61,229 nt of DNA from Desulfobulbaceae bacterium. GTDB taxonomy: Bacteria; Desulfobacterota; Desulfobulbia; Desulfobulbales; Desulfocapsaceae. The notes under the pieces are model-generated. The model saw only the letters and a program-made list of their open reading frames with translations. It was not told the DNA's origin and ran no database searches. This document shows, piece by piece, positions 9,543-18,684 of the stretch (positions are counted from its first letter, which is position 1; every line of letters starts with the position of its first letter). The translations under genes and the position numbers were made by a program. The stretch spans positions 1 through 61,229 of the forward strand of contig QZLB01000092.1 of NCBI GenBank assembly GCA_004796425.1, given 5' to 3'.

Positions 9543-10511
9543 GTGAAACTATCTATCGTAATTCCTGCCTATAACGAAGAAGATAATATCCAGTTACTGT
9601 ACGATGAGCTTACCGCTGTTTTGTCTACAAACGGTTTTGATTATGAAATACTTTTCATTGATGACGGCTCTTCAGATTCTACGCTACAGATACTAAAAGG
9701 GCTTCAGGAAAACGACCCGAGTCTCGTCGTTATCAGTTTTCGCCGAAACTTTGGTCAGACTGCGGCAATGTCAGCGGGTTTTGATTATGCCACTGGAGAT
9801 GTCATTATCACAATGGATGCGGATTTACAAAATGATCCGCATGACATCCCACGACTGCTCGACAAGATAGCGGAAGGGTTTGATGTGGTGACCGGTTGGA
9901 GACATGATCGAAAGGACGCTTTCATCAATCGAAAACTGCCCTCAATTATTGCCAATAAAATCATTTCCTGGACCACCAAAGTATCACTTCATGATTATGG
10001 CTGCACCCTCAAGGCGTTCCGGAGTGAGGTAATCAAGAACATCAAATTGTATGGTGAGATGCATCGTTTTATTCCTGCTATTGCCAGTGGTATGGGGATT
10101 TCCTTTACAGAAATAAAGGTGAACCATCGACCACGTAGGTTTGGCACGTCAAAATATGGCATCTCACGAACAATTCGAGTAATTCTGGACCTGATGACCG
10201 TGAAGTTCCTGCTCTCTTATGCAACCCGACCAATCCAGGTCTTTGGACTCTTTGGCTTTATTTCAGGTTCTCTCGGCTTTATCATTGCCCTCGTAATGAC
10301 CATTCAGCGACAATTTTTTCGCATCCCATTATCAGATCGACCGCTACTTTTTCTTGCCATATTATTGATTTTTATCGGTATTCAATTTATCTCCATTGGC
10401 CTTATTGCTGAATTGCAGGCACGGACCTATCACGAATCCCAGAGTAAACCGGTCTACTTTGTCCGTGATGTTTATCGAGATACCAGGGAGAGCATGGATA
10501 GAAGTACATGA
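9543..10511 (+). CDS. GT2 glycosyltransferase, polyprenyl-phosphate sugar synthase type (DPM1/ArnC/GtrB-like)
   Basis: This 322-residue protein has an N-terminal GT-A domain with IVIPAYNEEDNI (5-16), FIDDGSSD (38-45) and the metal-binding DADLQND (92-98). Two C-terminal transmembrane helices follow at about 232-254 and 267-290. That layout is typical of enzymes moving a sugar from a nucleotide donor to undecaprenyl- or dolichyl-phosphate at the inner membrane. The start is a GTG with AGGTGA just upstream. Its stop overlaps the next start (ATGA), so translation is coupled. The likely role is a lipid-linked sugar donor for O-antigen or lipid A modification; the sugar cannot be read from the sequence. 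Confidence 0.88.
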   Translation: MKLSIVIPAYNEEDNIQLLYDELTAVLSTNGFDYEILFIDDGSSDSTLQILKGLQENDPSLVVISFRRNFGQTAAMSAGFDYATGDVIITMDADLQNDPHDIPRLLDKIAEGFDVVTGWRHDRKDAFINRKLPSIIANKIISWTTKVSLHDYGCTLKAFRSEVIKNIKLYGEMHRFIPAIASGMGISFTEIKVNHRPRRFGTSKYGISRTIRVILDLMTVKFLLSYATRPIQVFGLFGFISGSLGFIIALVMTIQRQFFRIPLSDRPLLFLAILLIFIGIQFISIGLIAELQARTYHESQSKPVYFVRDVYRDTRESMDRST

Positions 10512-11575
10512 TGATTGCTCCAGACGCATCAGTAATGATCGATATCATCATTCCCAACTGGAACGGGGAGAAATATCTACCGACCTGTCTTGAATCTTTG
10601 AGGGCACAAACCACAACAAACTTTACGATTTATGTTGTTGATAATGGCTCCGAAGATGGATCCGTTCAGTTACTTAAGAGCGATTATCCTGAAGTCGTTC
10701 TTATTGAACATCCTCATAATACTGGGTTCAGTCGAGCCGTAAATAGCGGTATTCACGCATCATCCAATCCCTGGATTTTTCTTCTGAACAACGATGTTGA
10801 AGTTGCGCCAGACTGTATTGAGCATTTATCTTCTTTTATCTCCAGCGAGCTAAATTACCAGATCGTGGCCTTGAAGATGATGGATTTTAACAAACGGGAA
10901 TTCATTGACGGGGCGGGTGATGCGGTATTACGAGGTGGGGTCGGTTATCGAATTGGTACCATGGAAAAAGATAAAAATGAGTATGCAGTAAAGAAACAGG
11001 TTTTTGGGGCCTGTGCTGGAGCGGCACTTTATAAACGTGAAGTCTTTCAGAGGATTGGATTCTTCGATGATGACTTTTTCGCATATCTCGAAGATGTAGA
11101 TTTGAACTTCAGAGCAGTTCGGGCAGGTTTTAAAGCGTGTTTTCTACCCGATGCCGTCATTTATCATATCGGTAGTGCCTCAACCGGGTCCAAGTTTAAT
11201 GCCACCACGATCAGACTTTCAACCCGGAATAATCTACTGGTGATGATCAAGAATTATGACCCGATTCTATTCATTCAGCTGTTGTTACCAATCCTTGTTT
11301 ACCAGTTTTTCTGGTTGATTTTTATCGCCAAACATCAATTATATGGAGCGTATATCAAAGGTATTTTCGAAGCCCTTAAGATGTATCCGCTCATGAGAAT
11401 AAAAAAGTCATATCGCCATCCATCTGTCCGTCTGTCGAGGGCGGAATTCCGTCAGAAAATTACCAATGCCGAATACGAGGCGATCAACTCGGTTATGCGT
11501 CGACGAAAGGAAAATGGTAAGAACAATCTATTGTTGAAAGTCTACCGCCGTCTGTTTTTCATGGGAGCACAATGA
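10508..11575 (+). CDS. GT2 glycosyltransferase, rhamnosyltransferase (WbbL-like) type
   Basis: This 355-residue enzyme has a GT-A fold with IIIPNWNGEKYL, VVDNGSEDGS, the HNTGFSRAVN motif common in rhamnosyltransferase-like GT2s, and the DXD-type NNDVEV. A later FAYLEDVDLNFRA is the ED-containing acceptor/base motif. A hydrophobic segment near residues 255-277 suggests membrane association. It overlaps the previous gene by 4 bp and the next by 4 bp, so it is the middle of a coupled glycosyltransferase operon. Two adjacent ATG codons (10508 and 10511, separate frames positions of the same frame) are possible starts. The sugar specificity is not determined. Confidence 0.87.
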   Translation: MMIAPDASVMIDIIIPNWNGEKYLPTCLESLRAQTTTNFTIYVVDNGSEDGSVQLLKSDYPEVVLIEHPHNTGFSRAVNSGIHASSNPWIFLLNNDVEVAPDCIEHLSSFISSELNYQIVALKMMDFNKREFIDGAGDAVLRGGVGYRIGTMEKDKNEYAVKKQVFGACAGAALYKREVFQRIGFFDDDFFAYLEDVDLNFRAVRAGFKACFLPDAVIYHIGSASTGSKFNATTIRLSTRNNLLVMIKNYDPILFIQLLLPILVYQFFWLIFIAKHQLYGAYIKGIFEALKMYPLMRIKKSYRHPSVRLSRAEFRQKITNAEYEAINSVMRRRKENGKNNLLLKVYRRLFFMGAQ

Positions 11576-12399
11576 TCGAGAAGCAAAAAAACATCAGTGC
11601 GATTATTGTGACTCATAATTCAGAGGGTTTGATAGATAAGTGTGTTGATGCCCTTCAGAAACAGAGTTATCCACTTGATCGAATTATCATTATAGACAGC
11701 GGTTCAACGAACAGTGAATACCTGGACGATTATGAGAGCAAACCCGGTATCATCATCAAAAGATGTGAAAATATCGGTTACAGCAGGGCGAACAACGAGG
11801 GTTATCAACTTATCCCGGATGAAACAGAGTTTATACTGTTCCTCAACCCAGACACATTCCTTGGTGGAGACAATGTTGCAACAGCACTTCGAAAGTTTGC
11901 TGAATCTAAGCAAACCGGGGTGATAACAGGTACTCTTTTGGCTTATGAAATTGCAACAGATAGTCCCGGAGACACGTACGACTCTACTGGAATTTTTCGC
12001 GCATGGTATGGCAGATGGTACGATAGGGATCAGGGAAAATCACAAACGGAGGTTCAATACTATAGAGATGAGAGGATTCACGCAGCTTGTGGTGCAATGA
12101 TGTTTATCCGCTGTGCGGCTGTTGAGCAATACCGGCCTGAAATCTTCCACGCTGATTTTTTCCTCTATAAAGAGGATATTGAACTATCTCTACGATTATC
12201 AAAAACGGGGTGGAACATCATCTTCTCACCTGAGATTTCCGCATACCATTGCAGGGGCTGGGATGGCAGGAAAAAGATGTCTCGATACTTAAAACTTCAG
12301 GCAGCTAGGAATGAAGTGCTGCTCTACCAGATTCATCCCTCGCCCTATATCATTTGGGCGCTGTTAAAATATCTACTGGTCAGATACCTTCGGGTATAA
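11572..12399 (+). CDS. GT2 glycosyltransferase
   Basis: This 275-residue GT-A glycosyltransferase has AIIVTHNSEGLI at the N-terminus, IDSGSTN, NIGYSRANNEGY, the metal-site motif LNPDTF and a later FLYKEDIELSLR that corresponds to the ED motif of rhamnosyltransferase-like GT2s. It overlaps the preceding gene by 4 bp (ATGA), so it belongs to the same transcript. Expected to work on the cytoplasmic face, adding one residue of an O-antigen or core oligosaccharide. Confidence 0.86.
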   Translation: MIEKQKNISAIIVTHNSEGLIDKCVDALQKQSYPLDRIIIIDSGSTNSEYLDDYESKPGIIIKRCENIGYSRANNEGYQLIPDETEFILFLNPDTFLGGDNVATALRKFAESKQTGVITGTLLAYEIATDSPGDTYDSTGIFRAWYGRWYDRDQGKSQTEVQYYRDERIHAACGAMMFIRCAAVEQYRPEIFHADFFLYKEDIELSLRLSKTGWNIIFSPEISAYHCRGWDGRKKMSRYLKLQAARNEVLLYQIHPSPYIIWALLKYLLVRYLRV

Positions 12400-12425
12400 A
12401 GGCATACGGCAGGCAAGAGCTAAGC

Positions 12426-13376
12426 ATGCACAAAGCACTAGACTCACAAATCAGCTTTTCTGTGATAATCCCGACACTCAATGGGGCGCACCAATTACGG
12501 GAACTTCTTGCCGCACTTACTATCCAGACGATTCAACCTCGGGAAATTCTTATTTTGGATTCGGAATCCGATGATAAAACCAGGGAGGTAGCCAGCGAAT
12601 ATGAAACCAAGATCATAACGATCAAAAGGGAAACCTTTGATCATGGCTCGACTCGATCATTCGGAGCTGGGATTGCCGAAACAGATATCCTTGTCTATTT
12701 TACTCAAGACGCCCTTCCAGCAAATCGCATGGTGTTGGAAAACCTTGTCGATCCCCTTGTAGAGGATCAGGAAATTGCAATGTCATATGGGAGACAACTG
12801 CCCGCATTTGATGCCGATGAAATTTCTCGTCACCTGAGATTATTTAACTATGGCTCCTTATCCTATACTCGAAGCTACGAGGACAGAATTCATTATGGTT
12901 TTTCAACGATCTTTGTCTCTAACTCCTGTGCAGCCTATCGTAAAAGTACATTATTGGAGATCGGCTCGTTTCAGGAAAATCTCATATTTGGTGAGGATTC
13001 TTCAGCTGCAGCCGCATTCTTGAAAAAAGGGTATAAGGTCGCATACCGAGCAGAGTCCGAAGTATATCACTCACATAACTATACAATTTCAGAAGAGTTC
13101 ACGAGATATTTCGATATTGGTGTTTTTCATGCTTCCCAAAAGAAATTACTTGAAGATTTTGGAAGCTCTGAAAAGCGTGGTATGCAATATCTGAAATCTG
13201 GTCTTTCATACCTTAGAAAACGCGGAAGATATGGTCTGATGGCTGAATTTGTGGTAAGAATTGCGTGTAAACTGACAGGCTACAGACTCGGAAAACAATA
13301 CCAACAGCTTCCTCGAAGTGTCGCATCCCGCTGCAGTATGAACCGGAAGTGGTGGATGAAGCCTGCGAATAACTAA
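12426..13376 (+). CDS. GT2 glycosyltransferase, rhamnosyltransferase-like
   Basis: This 316-residue GT-A enzyme has SVIIPTLNGAHQL, ILDSESDD, FDHGSTRSFG and TQDALP as donor and metal-site motifs, and FGEDSSAAAAFLKKG as the acceptor-side motif. The FxHGxTR signature is common in the RfbF/rhamnosyltransferase branch. I chose ATG 12426, 26 bases after the previous gene and preceded by AGAG, over an upstream in-frame TTG at 12354 that would overlap its neighbour by 46 bases. It is the fourth GT2 gene in a row. Confidence 0.85.
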   Translation: MHKALDSQISFSVIIPTLNGAHQLRELLAALTIQTIQPREILILDSESDDKTREVASEYETKIITIKRETFDHGSTRSFGAGIAETDILVYFTQDALPANRMVLENLVDPLVEDQEIAMSYGRQLPAFDADEISRHLRLFNYGSLSYTRSYEDRIHYGFSTIFVSNSCAAYRKSTLLEIGSFQENLIFGEDSSAAAAFLKKGYKVAYRAESEVYHSHNYTISEEFTRYFDIGVFHASQKKLLEDFGSSEKRGMQYLKSGLSYLRKRGRYGLMAEFVVRIACKLTGYRLGKQYQQLPRSVASRCSMNRKWWMKPANN

Positions 13377-13407
13377 TTTAACAATACATTTTCTCACATA
13401 ATGCATC

Positions 13408-14817
13408 ATGCTTTCAACTAATTTAAGAGAGCAAAGTTCGCTGATGGCAAGATTACTCCACCTGCTGGATTGTCTGCTGGTGGTTGGCTATCTATCGATA
13501 CTTGTTTACTGGTACCGGGTTCCCTGGAGTCAATATTACACCCGCCTGGTTATCATTACTTTTATTCTGACCCTCATCAGCTTTCAGTCATTTCAGCTCT
13601 ATCGGTCATGGAGAGGTTGGAAATTCTATACTGAATTTCTCATTATCCTTAAAGCCTGGGTCATGGTAATCGGTATTCTCCTTTTCTATTTTTTCATCTT
13701 TAAGATCTCGATTGCTTATTCCCGTGCGGTGTTCATGATCTGGTCAACAACGACCCCGATCCTGCTTTTTATCATACATCTTTCTGCGCGGAAGATATTA
13801 AGGTACTTCAGGAGACGAGGGAAGAATGTCAGACGTGCAGTCATTGTAGGAGCCGGGGATTTAGGGATCAACCTGGCTCGGGAGCTAGAAACGATACCGT
13901 GGGCCGGTATCGAAATAATGGGTTTTTTTGACGATAAGGTTGCCGAAGAACCGGAGCTGACGGCAATGGGTAAACCGGTTATCGGTACAATTTCTGAGCT
14001 TCCCGAATACCTCAGCGTCAATGATATTGATTACGTCTATATTGCGCTTCCGATGCGGGCAGAACGCAAGATCTTTTCGATCCTGCGTGAATGTCGCTCA
14101 TTGGGGGCCCGGATTTACCTTGTCCCGGATCTCTATGTATTCGGATTACATCACGCAGAAATACAATCGCTGGGTAAAATGTTGATTCTTAATTTTAACC
14201 CTCACACTGAGTGGAAGCGCGGCTTCGATGTGGTGTTTTCCTCGCTTGTTTTGCTCTTTACGCTACCGCTTACAACTGTCATCAGTCTTTTGATTAAACT
14301 TGAGGACGGAGGGCCGGTTATTTATCGGCACAAGCGGATAACAGCGACGGGCAAAGAATTCGAGTGTCTCAAATTTCGAACGATGCAGGTTGATGCGGAT
14401 AGAAAGCTGGATGAGCTTTTCGCAAAAAATCCAGCCATGAAGGAGGAGTGGTCAAATACTCGCAAGTTGAAAAAGGATCCGCGAATTACCCGAATTGGTG
14501 GTTTCTTGAGAAAAACAAGTCTTGATGAGTTTCCTCAATTTATCAATGTTTTACGGGGTGATATGAGTGTTGTCGGCGCACGACCAATTGTCGTTGACGA
14601 ACTTCAATCCTTTTATCAGGAAAGTGCGGGCAGGTATTGCTCCATGAAACCGGGAATTACCGGTCCATGGCAGGTTGGAAAGCGTTCCAATATTGATAAT
14701 TACCAGGAACGAATTGATCTTGATGACTGGTATATACTCAATTATTCATTGTGGACGGATATAAAAATTATCGCCCGCACAGTCGTTATCATGTTCAAAA
14801 ACAACGGCGCTTATTAA
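13408..14817 (+). CDS. wbaP: undecaprenyl-phosphate hexose-1-phosphate transferase (WbaP family)
   Basis: This 469-residue integral membrane phosphoglycosyltransferase starts O-antigen or exopolysaccharide repeat synthesis by moving hexose-1-phosphate (galactose or glucose type) to undecaprenyl phosphate. About four N-terminal transmembrane helices are followed by a Rossmann-like middle domain with AVIVGAGDLG. The C-terminal catalytic domain starts near KRGFDVVFSS and carries KFRTM, the catalytic SLDEFPQ dyad, GDMSVVGARP and KPGITGPWQVG. Length and layout match full-length WbaP rather than the short catalytic-only forms. It ends the glycosyltransferase run. Confidence 0.9.
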   Translation: MLSTNLREQSSLMARLLHLLDCLLVVGYLSILVYWYRVPWSQYYTRLVIITFILTLISFQSFQLYRSWRGWKFYTEFLIILKAWVMVIGILLFYFFIFKISIAYSRAVFMIWSTTTPILLFIIHLSARKILRYFRRRGKNVRRAVIVGAGDLGINLARELETIPWAGIEIMGFFDDKVAEEPELTAMGKPVIGTISELPEYLSVNDIDYVYIALPMRAERKIFSILRECRSLGARIYLVPDLYVFGLHHAEIQSLGKMLILNFNPHTEWKRGFDVVFSSLVLLFTLPLTTVISLLIKLEDGGPVIYRHKRITATGKEFECLKFRTMQVDADRKLDELFAKNPAMKEEWSNTRKLKKDPRITRIGGFLRKTSLDEFPQFINVLRGDMSVVGARPIVVDELQSFYQESAGRYCSMKPGITGPWQVGKRSNIDNYQERIDLDDWYILNYSLWTDIKIIARTVVIMFKNNGAY

Positions 14818-14867
14818 TGTTTATGCTCATTTACTTTCAAACCCGCTCAAACATTTCGTGAGAGATC

Positions 14868-16079
14868 ATGGCCACATCATTAGCCGGCAAATCAATCGTT
14901 TTTGGAATAACCGGAAGCATTGCAGCGTTTAAGGTTGCAGGTTGGGTCTCTTCACTTGCCCAGGATGAAGCGCTCGTTGATGTTATCATGTCAGATGCTG
15001 CGCAAAGGTTTATTACACCACTGACTTTTTCTTCGCTAACCGGCAGAAAGATTTATACCCGAATGTTTCCGGCAGATGGTGAACCGGAAATGTCCCATAT
15101 TTCACTGGGGAGGGAAGCGGAATGTATCATCATTGCTCCCGCAACGGCCAACACCATTGCCAAGTTGGCGTATGGTTTGGCCGATGAATTGATTTCTACG
15201 ACCGTTCTTGCTTCGCGTTGTCCTATTATCGTTTGCCCGGCAATGAACGTGCAGATGTTTGAAAATCCAGTGACTCAGCAAAACATCCGTAGGTTACGGG
15301 AGCATGGGTACCTGGTAATCGAACCGGATGATGGTATGATGGCATGCGGTGATTATGGTAAGGGCAGGTTGCCTGAATGGGAAGTTGTCAGGGAATATCT
15401 GCTTCGCTCAGTGAGTGAACCCGATCTGACAGGCCAGAAGGTTCTGGTAACCGCCGGACCAACACAGGAACCCTATGACCCTGCCCGTTTCATATCCAAC
15501 CGTTCATCAGGCAAAATGGGCTATGCAATAGCTCAGGAAGCCTTTCACAGAGGAGCTGACGTCCTGTTGATCAGCGGTCCCTCTTCGCTGAGCCCGCCAC
15601 CAGGTATTCGACTGATTAAAGTTAAAACCGCAGCCCAGATGTACGATGCGGTATTTGCTGAGTATCAAGATAAAAGTGTGATTATCAAAGCAGCAGCTGT
15701 CAGCGATTTCAGATGTGAGGAGATTCATCAGGAGAAAGTAAAAAAAGATGGTTTAAAACCGGTTATAAATTTAGTTAAGAACAAAGATATTTTGCTTGAA
15801 ATCGGCTCTGTTCGCGATCGTCAAAAGCAACTACTCATCGGTTTTGCGGCAGAGAGTTCGAATATCGAAAAAGAAGGACTCCGAAAACTGAAGAAAAAGC
15901 AGCTCGATCTCATTGCCATCAACGATATTGTAGGAGAAAACAGAGGGTTCGAAGCCGACAGCAACCAGCTCTTGCTGATCGATACAGAGGGGAGGAAGAA
16001 ACTGCTTCCCCACGAATCAAAAGTGAGAACTGCCGAAATCCTGTGGGACTATATCGTTGAAAACGGTTATCTCAAATAA
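14868..16079 (+). CDS. coaBC: bifunctional phosphopantothenoylcysteine decarboxylase / phosphopantothenate--cysteine ligase
   Basis: This 403-residue coenzyme A biosynthesis enzyme carries both activities. The CoaC flavoprotein half has GITGSIAAFK (13-22), an active-site His at 77 in MSHISLG, PAMNVQMF and the GMMACGDYGKGRLPEW substrate-clamp segment with its active Cys. The CoaB ligase half, from about residue 190, has VLVTAGPTQEPYDP, RFISNRSSGKMG and KAAAVSDFR. The length is normal for the fused form. It follows the LPS genes on the same strand and is convergent with ychJ. Confidence 0.96.
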   Translation: MATSLAGKSIVFGITGSIAAFKVAGWVSSLAQDEALVDVIMSDAAQRFITPLTFSSLTGRKIYTRMFPADGEPEMSHISLGREAECIIIAPATANTIAKLAYGLADELISTTVLASRCPIIVCPAMNVQMFENPVTQQNIRRLREHGYLVIEPDDGMMACGDYGKGRLPEWEVVREYLLRSVSEPDLTGQKVLVTAGPTQEPYDPARFISNRSSGKMGYAIAQEAFHRGADVLLISGPSSLSPPPGIRLIKVKTAAQMYDAVFAEYQDKSVIIKAAAVSDFRCEEIHQEKVKKDGLKPVINLVKNKDILLEIGSVRDRQKQLLIGFAAESSNIEKEGLRKLKKKQLDLIAINDIVGENRGFEADSNQLLLIDTEGRKKLLPHESKVRTAEILWDYIVENGYLK

Positions 16080-16081
16080 GT

Positions 16082-16552
16082 TCATCTTGTTGCACAGCAC
16101 CGCTTGAATTTTTTTCCACTACCACATGGACATTTGGTTTTTCCTGAAATTGGTATCCGGGAATGGTGCACTTCGCCACTAAGATAATACCATAATCCCT
16201 GTTTGAGGATGAAATGTGCCATTTCAGTAAGGGCACAAAGCTGGTTGTTTTCCACATAATGCGCCCTGTAGTGCACGAAACCAGAGGGATCGACTGTATT
16301 TACAGCGGTCCCTGCGTTCAATACTTCCAGAAAAAGCCAACGAGGTTTATGATCTGACTCTATGGCAAGGGGCAGGGTAGAACTATCCCAACTTGCCCGG
16401 ATAAATTGAAGATGGTTAAATACATATGCTGAATAACGTGCGCGCATTAACTGCTCGGGTGTTCGTGCCACCGAGTGATCCACGTGGATCAGATGACAAC
16501 ACTGTTTGTATGCGTTATCAGAACCACAAGGGCAGGACTTATCATTTGCCAC
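16082..16552 (-). CDS. ychJ: YchJ family protein with two SEC-C zinc-binding motifs
   Basis: This 156-residue protein has a Cys-rich SEC-C motif at both ends, SCPCGSDNAYKQCC at the N-terminus and KCPCGSGKKFKRCC at the C-terminus. They flank an NTF2-like YchJ middle domain (RTPEQLMRARYSAYV, WLFLEV, VHYRAHY). That is the UPF0225/YchJ architecture. The cellular role of the family is not well defined. It is convergent with coaBC (2-base gap) and divergent from the YkgJ-type gene, with about 33 bases between starts. Confidence 0.9.
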   Translation of the reverse strand: MANDKSCPCGSDNAYKQCCHLIHVDHSVARTPEQLMRARYSAYVFNHLQFIRASWDSSTLPLAIESDHKPRWLFLEVLNAGTAVNTVDPSGFVHYRAHYVENNQLCALTEMAHFILKQGLWYYLSGEVHHSRIPISGKTKCPCGSGKKFKRCCATR

Positions 16553-16585
16553 AATACGTTTCCTCTAGATGTTTGACTGCAGGAT

Positions 16586-17044
16586 ATGGATATGAACCTG
16601 AATCTTACCATACAAAAATTCCTGAAAAAATGGCCTGATTGGTTCAGAAGTTTGCTTCCTGATCGTTATAAAAGGGAATTGGTACGTACCGGATCCTGCG
16701 TAAGATGCGGCAGTTGCTGCAGGGATATTAATCTTCGATACCAGAGTCGATGGATCAAAGATGAGGTTGAGTTCATTGACATGAAAGGTGATGATCAAGA
16801 GTATCTGCGGTTTCAGTCCTCTGGTAAAGATCATTACGGGCACCTTATTTTCCAATGTCGATATCTGCTAGAAAACGGAAGTTGTGGTGATTATCAAAAT
16901 AGACCAGACATCTGTAGATCCTACCCAACGAAATCACTGATGCTTTCTGGCGGAACCCTGCCGCCTTCATGCGGCTACCAGATCTCTCTGACCATTCCCT
17001 TTGATAAGCGTCTTGAGCATGCCATCGAAAAGCAGGATAAATAA
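16586..17044 (+). CDS. YkgJ family cysteine-cluster protein
   Basis: This 152-residue cytoplasmic protein contains the putative zinc- or iron-chelating cysteine cluster of the YkgJ/CxxCxxCC family: CVRCGSCCRDI near residue 38, then FQCRYLLENGSCGDYQNRPDICRSYP and a last Cys in PPSCGY. The biochemical role of the family is not established. Two in-frame ATG codons six bases apart (16586 and 16592) are possible starts, and the AGG at 16581 is better placed for the second. Its 3' end overlaps the next gene by 26 bases, so the two are probably co-translated. Confidence 0.85.
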   Translation: MDMNLNLTIQKFLKKWPDWFRSLLPDRYKRELVRTGSCVRCGSCCRDINLRYQSRWIKDEVEFIDMKGDDQEYLRFQSSGKDHYGHLIFQCRYLLENGSCGDYQNRPDICRSYPTKSLMLSGGTLPPSCGYQISLTIPFDKRLEHAIEKQDK

Positions 17045-18137
17045 TCTACGGGTATTGATTCTCGAGCCGTACTACGGAGGATCACACCGACAGTTTATCG
17101 AAGGGCTGGTGGCTGCGATACCGGCAGAATTTACCCTTTTTCAACTTCCAGCCAGAAAATGGAAGATGAGGATGCAGCTTTCTGCCTTATGGTTCATTGA
17201 GAAAATCAAAGCGTTACCCGTTGCTGAACGCAGATTTGATGCACTGCTCTGTTCCACCTTTATGGATCTGGGGGTTTTCAAATCGCTGGCTCATGATATA
17301 GCCGGTTGGAATACCGAGATACGATACCTTACCTATTACCACGAAAACCAATTTCAGTATCCCGGGTACCTTGAAAAATCCTCAAATCATCAATTTACGG
17401 CGATTAATTTCAATAATGCAATGATAAGTAAAGGGATAGCTTTCAATTCAGAATTCAACCGCACCGGCTTTCTTGATCATGTGGAGAAGTATCTGCGCAA
17501 AGCGACCGATATGAAATTTTCAGATATCAGGGCCACCTTGTATGAGAAATCGGTGGTACTATATCCTGGGTTAGATTTCAGTCTCCCGGATAGTACGAAA
17601 ACAGAAGTTAATATACCGGAGGGACGACCACCACTCATCATATGGAACCATCGATGGGAACATGACAAAGATCCTGAAAGTTTTTTCAATGGTTTGGAGA
17701 AACTAAAAAAGCGAAAAATCAGTTTTCAATTAGCTGTTTTGGGGCAACAGTTCAGTCAGGTTCCTGATTGTTTTGCCAATGCAGCAAGACGACTGAACGA
17801 TGAACTTGTCCATATTGGGTATGTAGCTGATAAAAAGGAATATTTCGTTTGGCTTAATAAAGGTGATTTCATCGTCTCAACAGCACTCCATGAATTTTTC
17901 GGGATTGCGGTAATTGAAGCAGTGCGGGTGGGGTGCTATCCTCTTCTTCCAGCTCGTTTATCATACCCAGAACTGTTTCCAGAGAAATTTTTGTATAAGA
18001 AGGGAGATTTTTCCAAGAAGTTGGCAGAAGTGATTATCAATAAAGAAACCCTTGAACAGGATGAAGCAATGAATTTGACGGAACGATTTTCCTGGAATTC
18101 TTTAAAAAAACAGTACATAACGTGGCTTACTGGGTGA
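17019..18137 (+). CDS. homologue of tRNA-queuosine alpha-mannosyltransferase (DUF3524/GTDC1-like GT-B)
   Basis: This 372-residue GT4-like protein starts with LILEPYYGGSHRQFIEGL and has CSTFMDLG, YYHENQFQYP, FNSEFNR and WNHRWEHDKDPESFF, all hallmarks of the DUF3524/GTDC1 family. In vertebrates the family member adds mannose to queuosine in tRNA-Asp. The C-terminal donor site STALHEFFGIAVIEAV contains the EX7E-type pair. I chose ATG 17019 over an in-frame TTG at 17001. It overlaps the YkgJ-type gene and is followed 7 bases later by the shikimate-kinase-like gene. That a bacterial member modifies tRNA is inference; no queuosine gene other than this is seen here. Confidence 0.85.
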   Translation: MPSKSRINNLRVLILEPYYGGSHRQFIEGLVAAIPAEFTLFQLPARKWKMRMQLSALWFIEKIKALPVAERRFDALLCSTFMDLGVFKSLAHDIAGWNTEIRYLTYYHENQFQYPGYLEKSSNHQFTAINFNNAMISKGIAFNSEFNRTGFLDHVEKYLRKATDMKFSDIRATLYEKSVVLYPGLDFSLPDSTKTEVNIPEGRPPLIIWNHRWEHDKDPESFFNGLEKLKKRKISFQLAVLGQQFSQVPDCFANAARRLNDELVHIGYVADKKEYFVWLNKGDFIVSTALHEFFGIAVIEAVRVGCYPLLPARLSYPELFPEKFLYKKGDFSKKLAEVIINKETLEQDEAMNLTERFSWNSLKKQYITWLTG

Positions 18138-18144
18138 AGATATA

Positions 18145-18666
18145 ATGCAGACAGATAACATCATTTTGATTGGCTTTATGGCCTCGGGTAAAGGTAGGAC
18201 AGCCCGGGGGCTTTTTCGGATGACCGGCAAATATGCAGTAGATTGCGATGACCTCATCGAGTCTTTATGCAATATGAAAGTGAAACAGATCTTTGAGGAG
18301 CACGGTGAGGCTCATTTCCGCCAGCTGGAACAGTTGACTGCCGATTGGATCAGGCTACATCTCAGAAATAGCGTGATTTCCACTGGCGGCGGTTTTTTAA
18401 ATGTAAATGGCTTCAAACAATTGGGAACCATTGTCTATCTCCATGGCGATTTTCAATACATCATCGATACCCTCTATGCACATCCGAATGCCAAGAAAAA
18501 GATCAAGAAACGGCCATTGTTGCAAAATATGAACAAAGCTGAGGAATTATACCAGAAACGCGTACCGCTTTATCGGCAGGTTGCAGATCTTGAGGTTTCG
18601 ATTGAAGGAAAAACGACCGATACCATCTGTCGTGAAATTGTCTGTGGACTGAAATTATGTGTATAG
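18145..18666 (+). CDS. shikimate kinase-like protein with altered P-loop
   Basis: This 173-residue P-loop kinase has the shikimate kinase layout: DCDDLIE (33-39), GEAHFRQLE with the substrate Arg at 59, STGGGF with GGG at 81-83, the lid KKRPLL, and RVPLYRQVADLEV. The Walker A is GFMASGKGRTA (10-20), so the usual Ser/Thr right after the Lys is Gly, with Arg then Thr following. It may still bind ATP, or phosphorylate another substrate. The gene follows the queuosine-mannosyltransferase homologue by 7 bases with GTGAAG before its ATG, and no other aromatic-pathway gene is nearby. Confidence 0.8.
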   Translation: MQTDNIILIGFMASGKGRTARGLFRMTGKYAVDCDDLIESLCNMKVKQIFEEHGEAHFRQLEQLTADWIRLHLRNSVISTGGGFLNVNGFKQLGTIVYLHGDFQYIIDTLYAHPNAKKKIKKRPLLQNMNKAEELYQKRVPLYRQVADLEVSIEGKTTDTICREIVCGLKLCV

Positions 18667-18684
18667 CGTTTAACCGGTGGTTCG

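Noticed and set aside
12354-12425. Upstream TTG start for the fourth GT2 gene
   Set aside because: It would overlap the previous gene by 46 bases and has no ribosome binding site; ATG 12426 is better.
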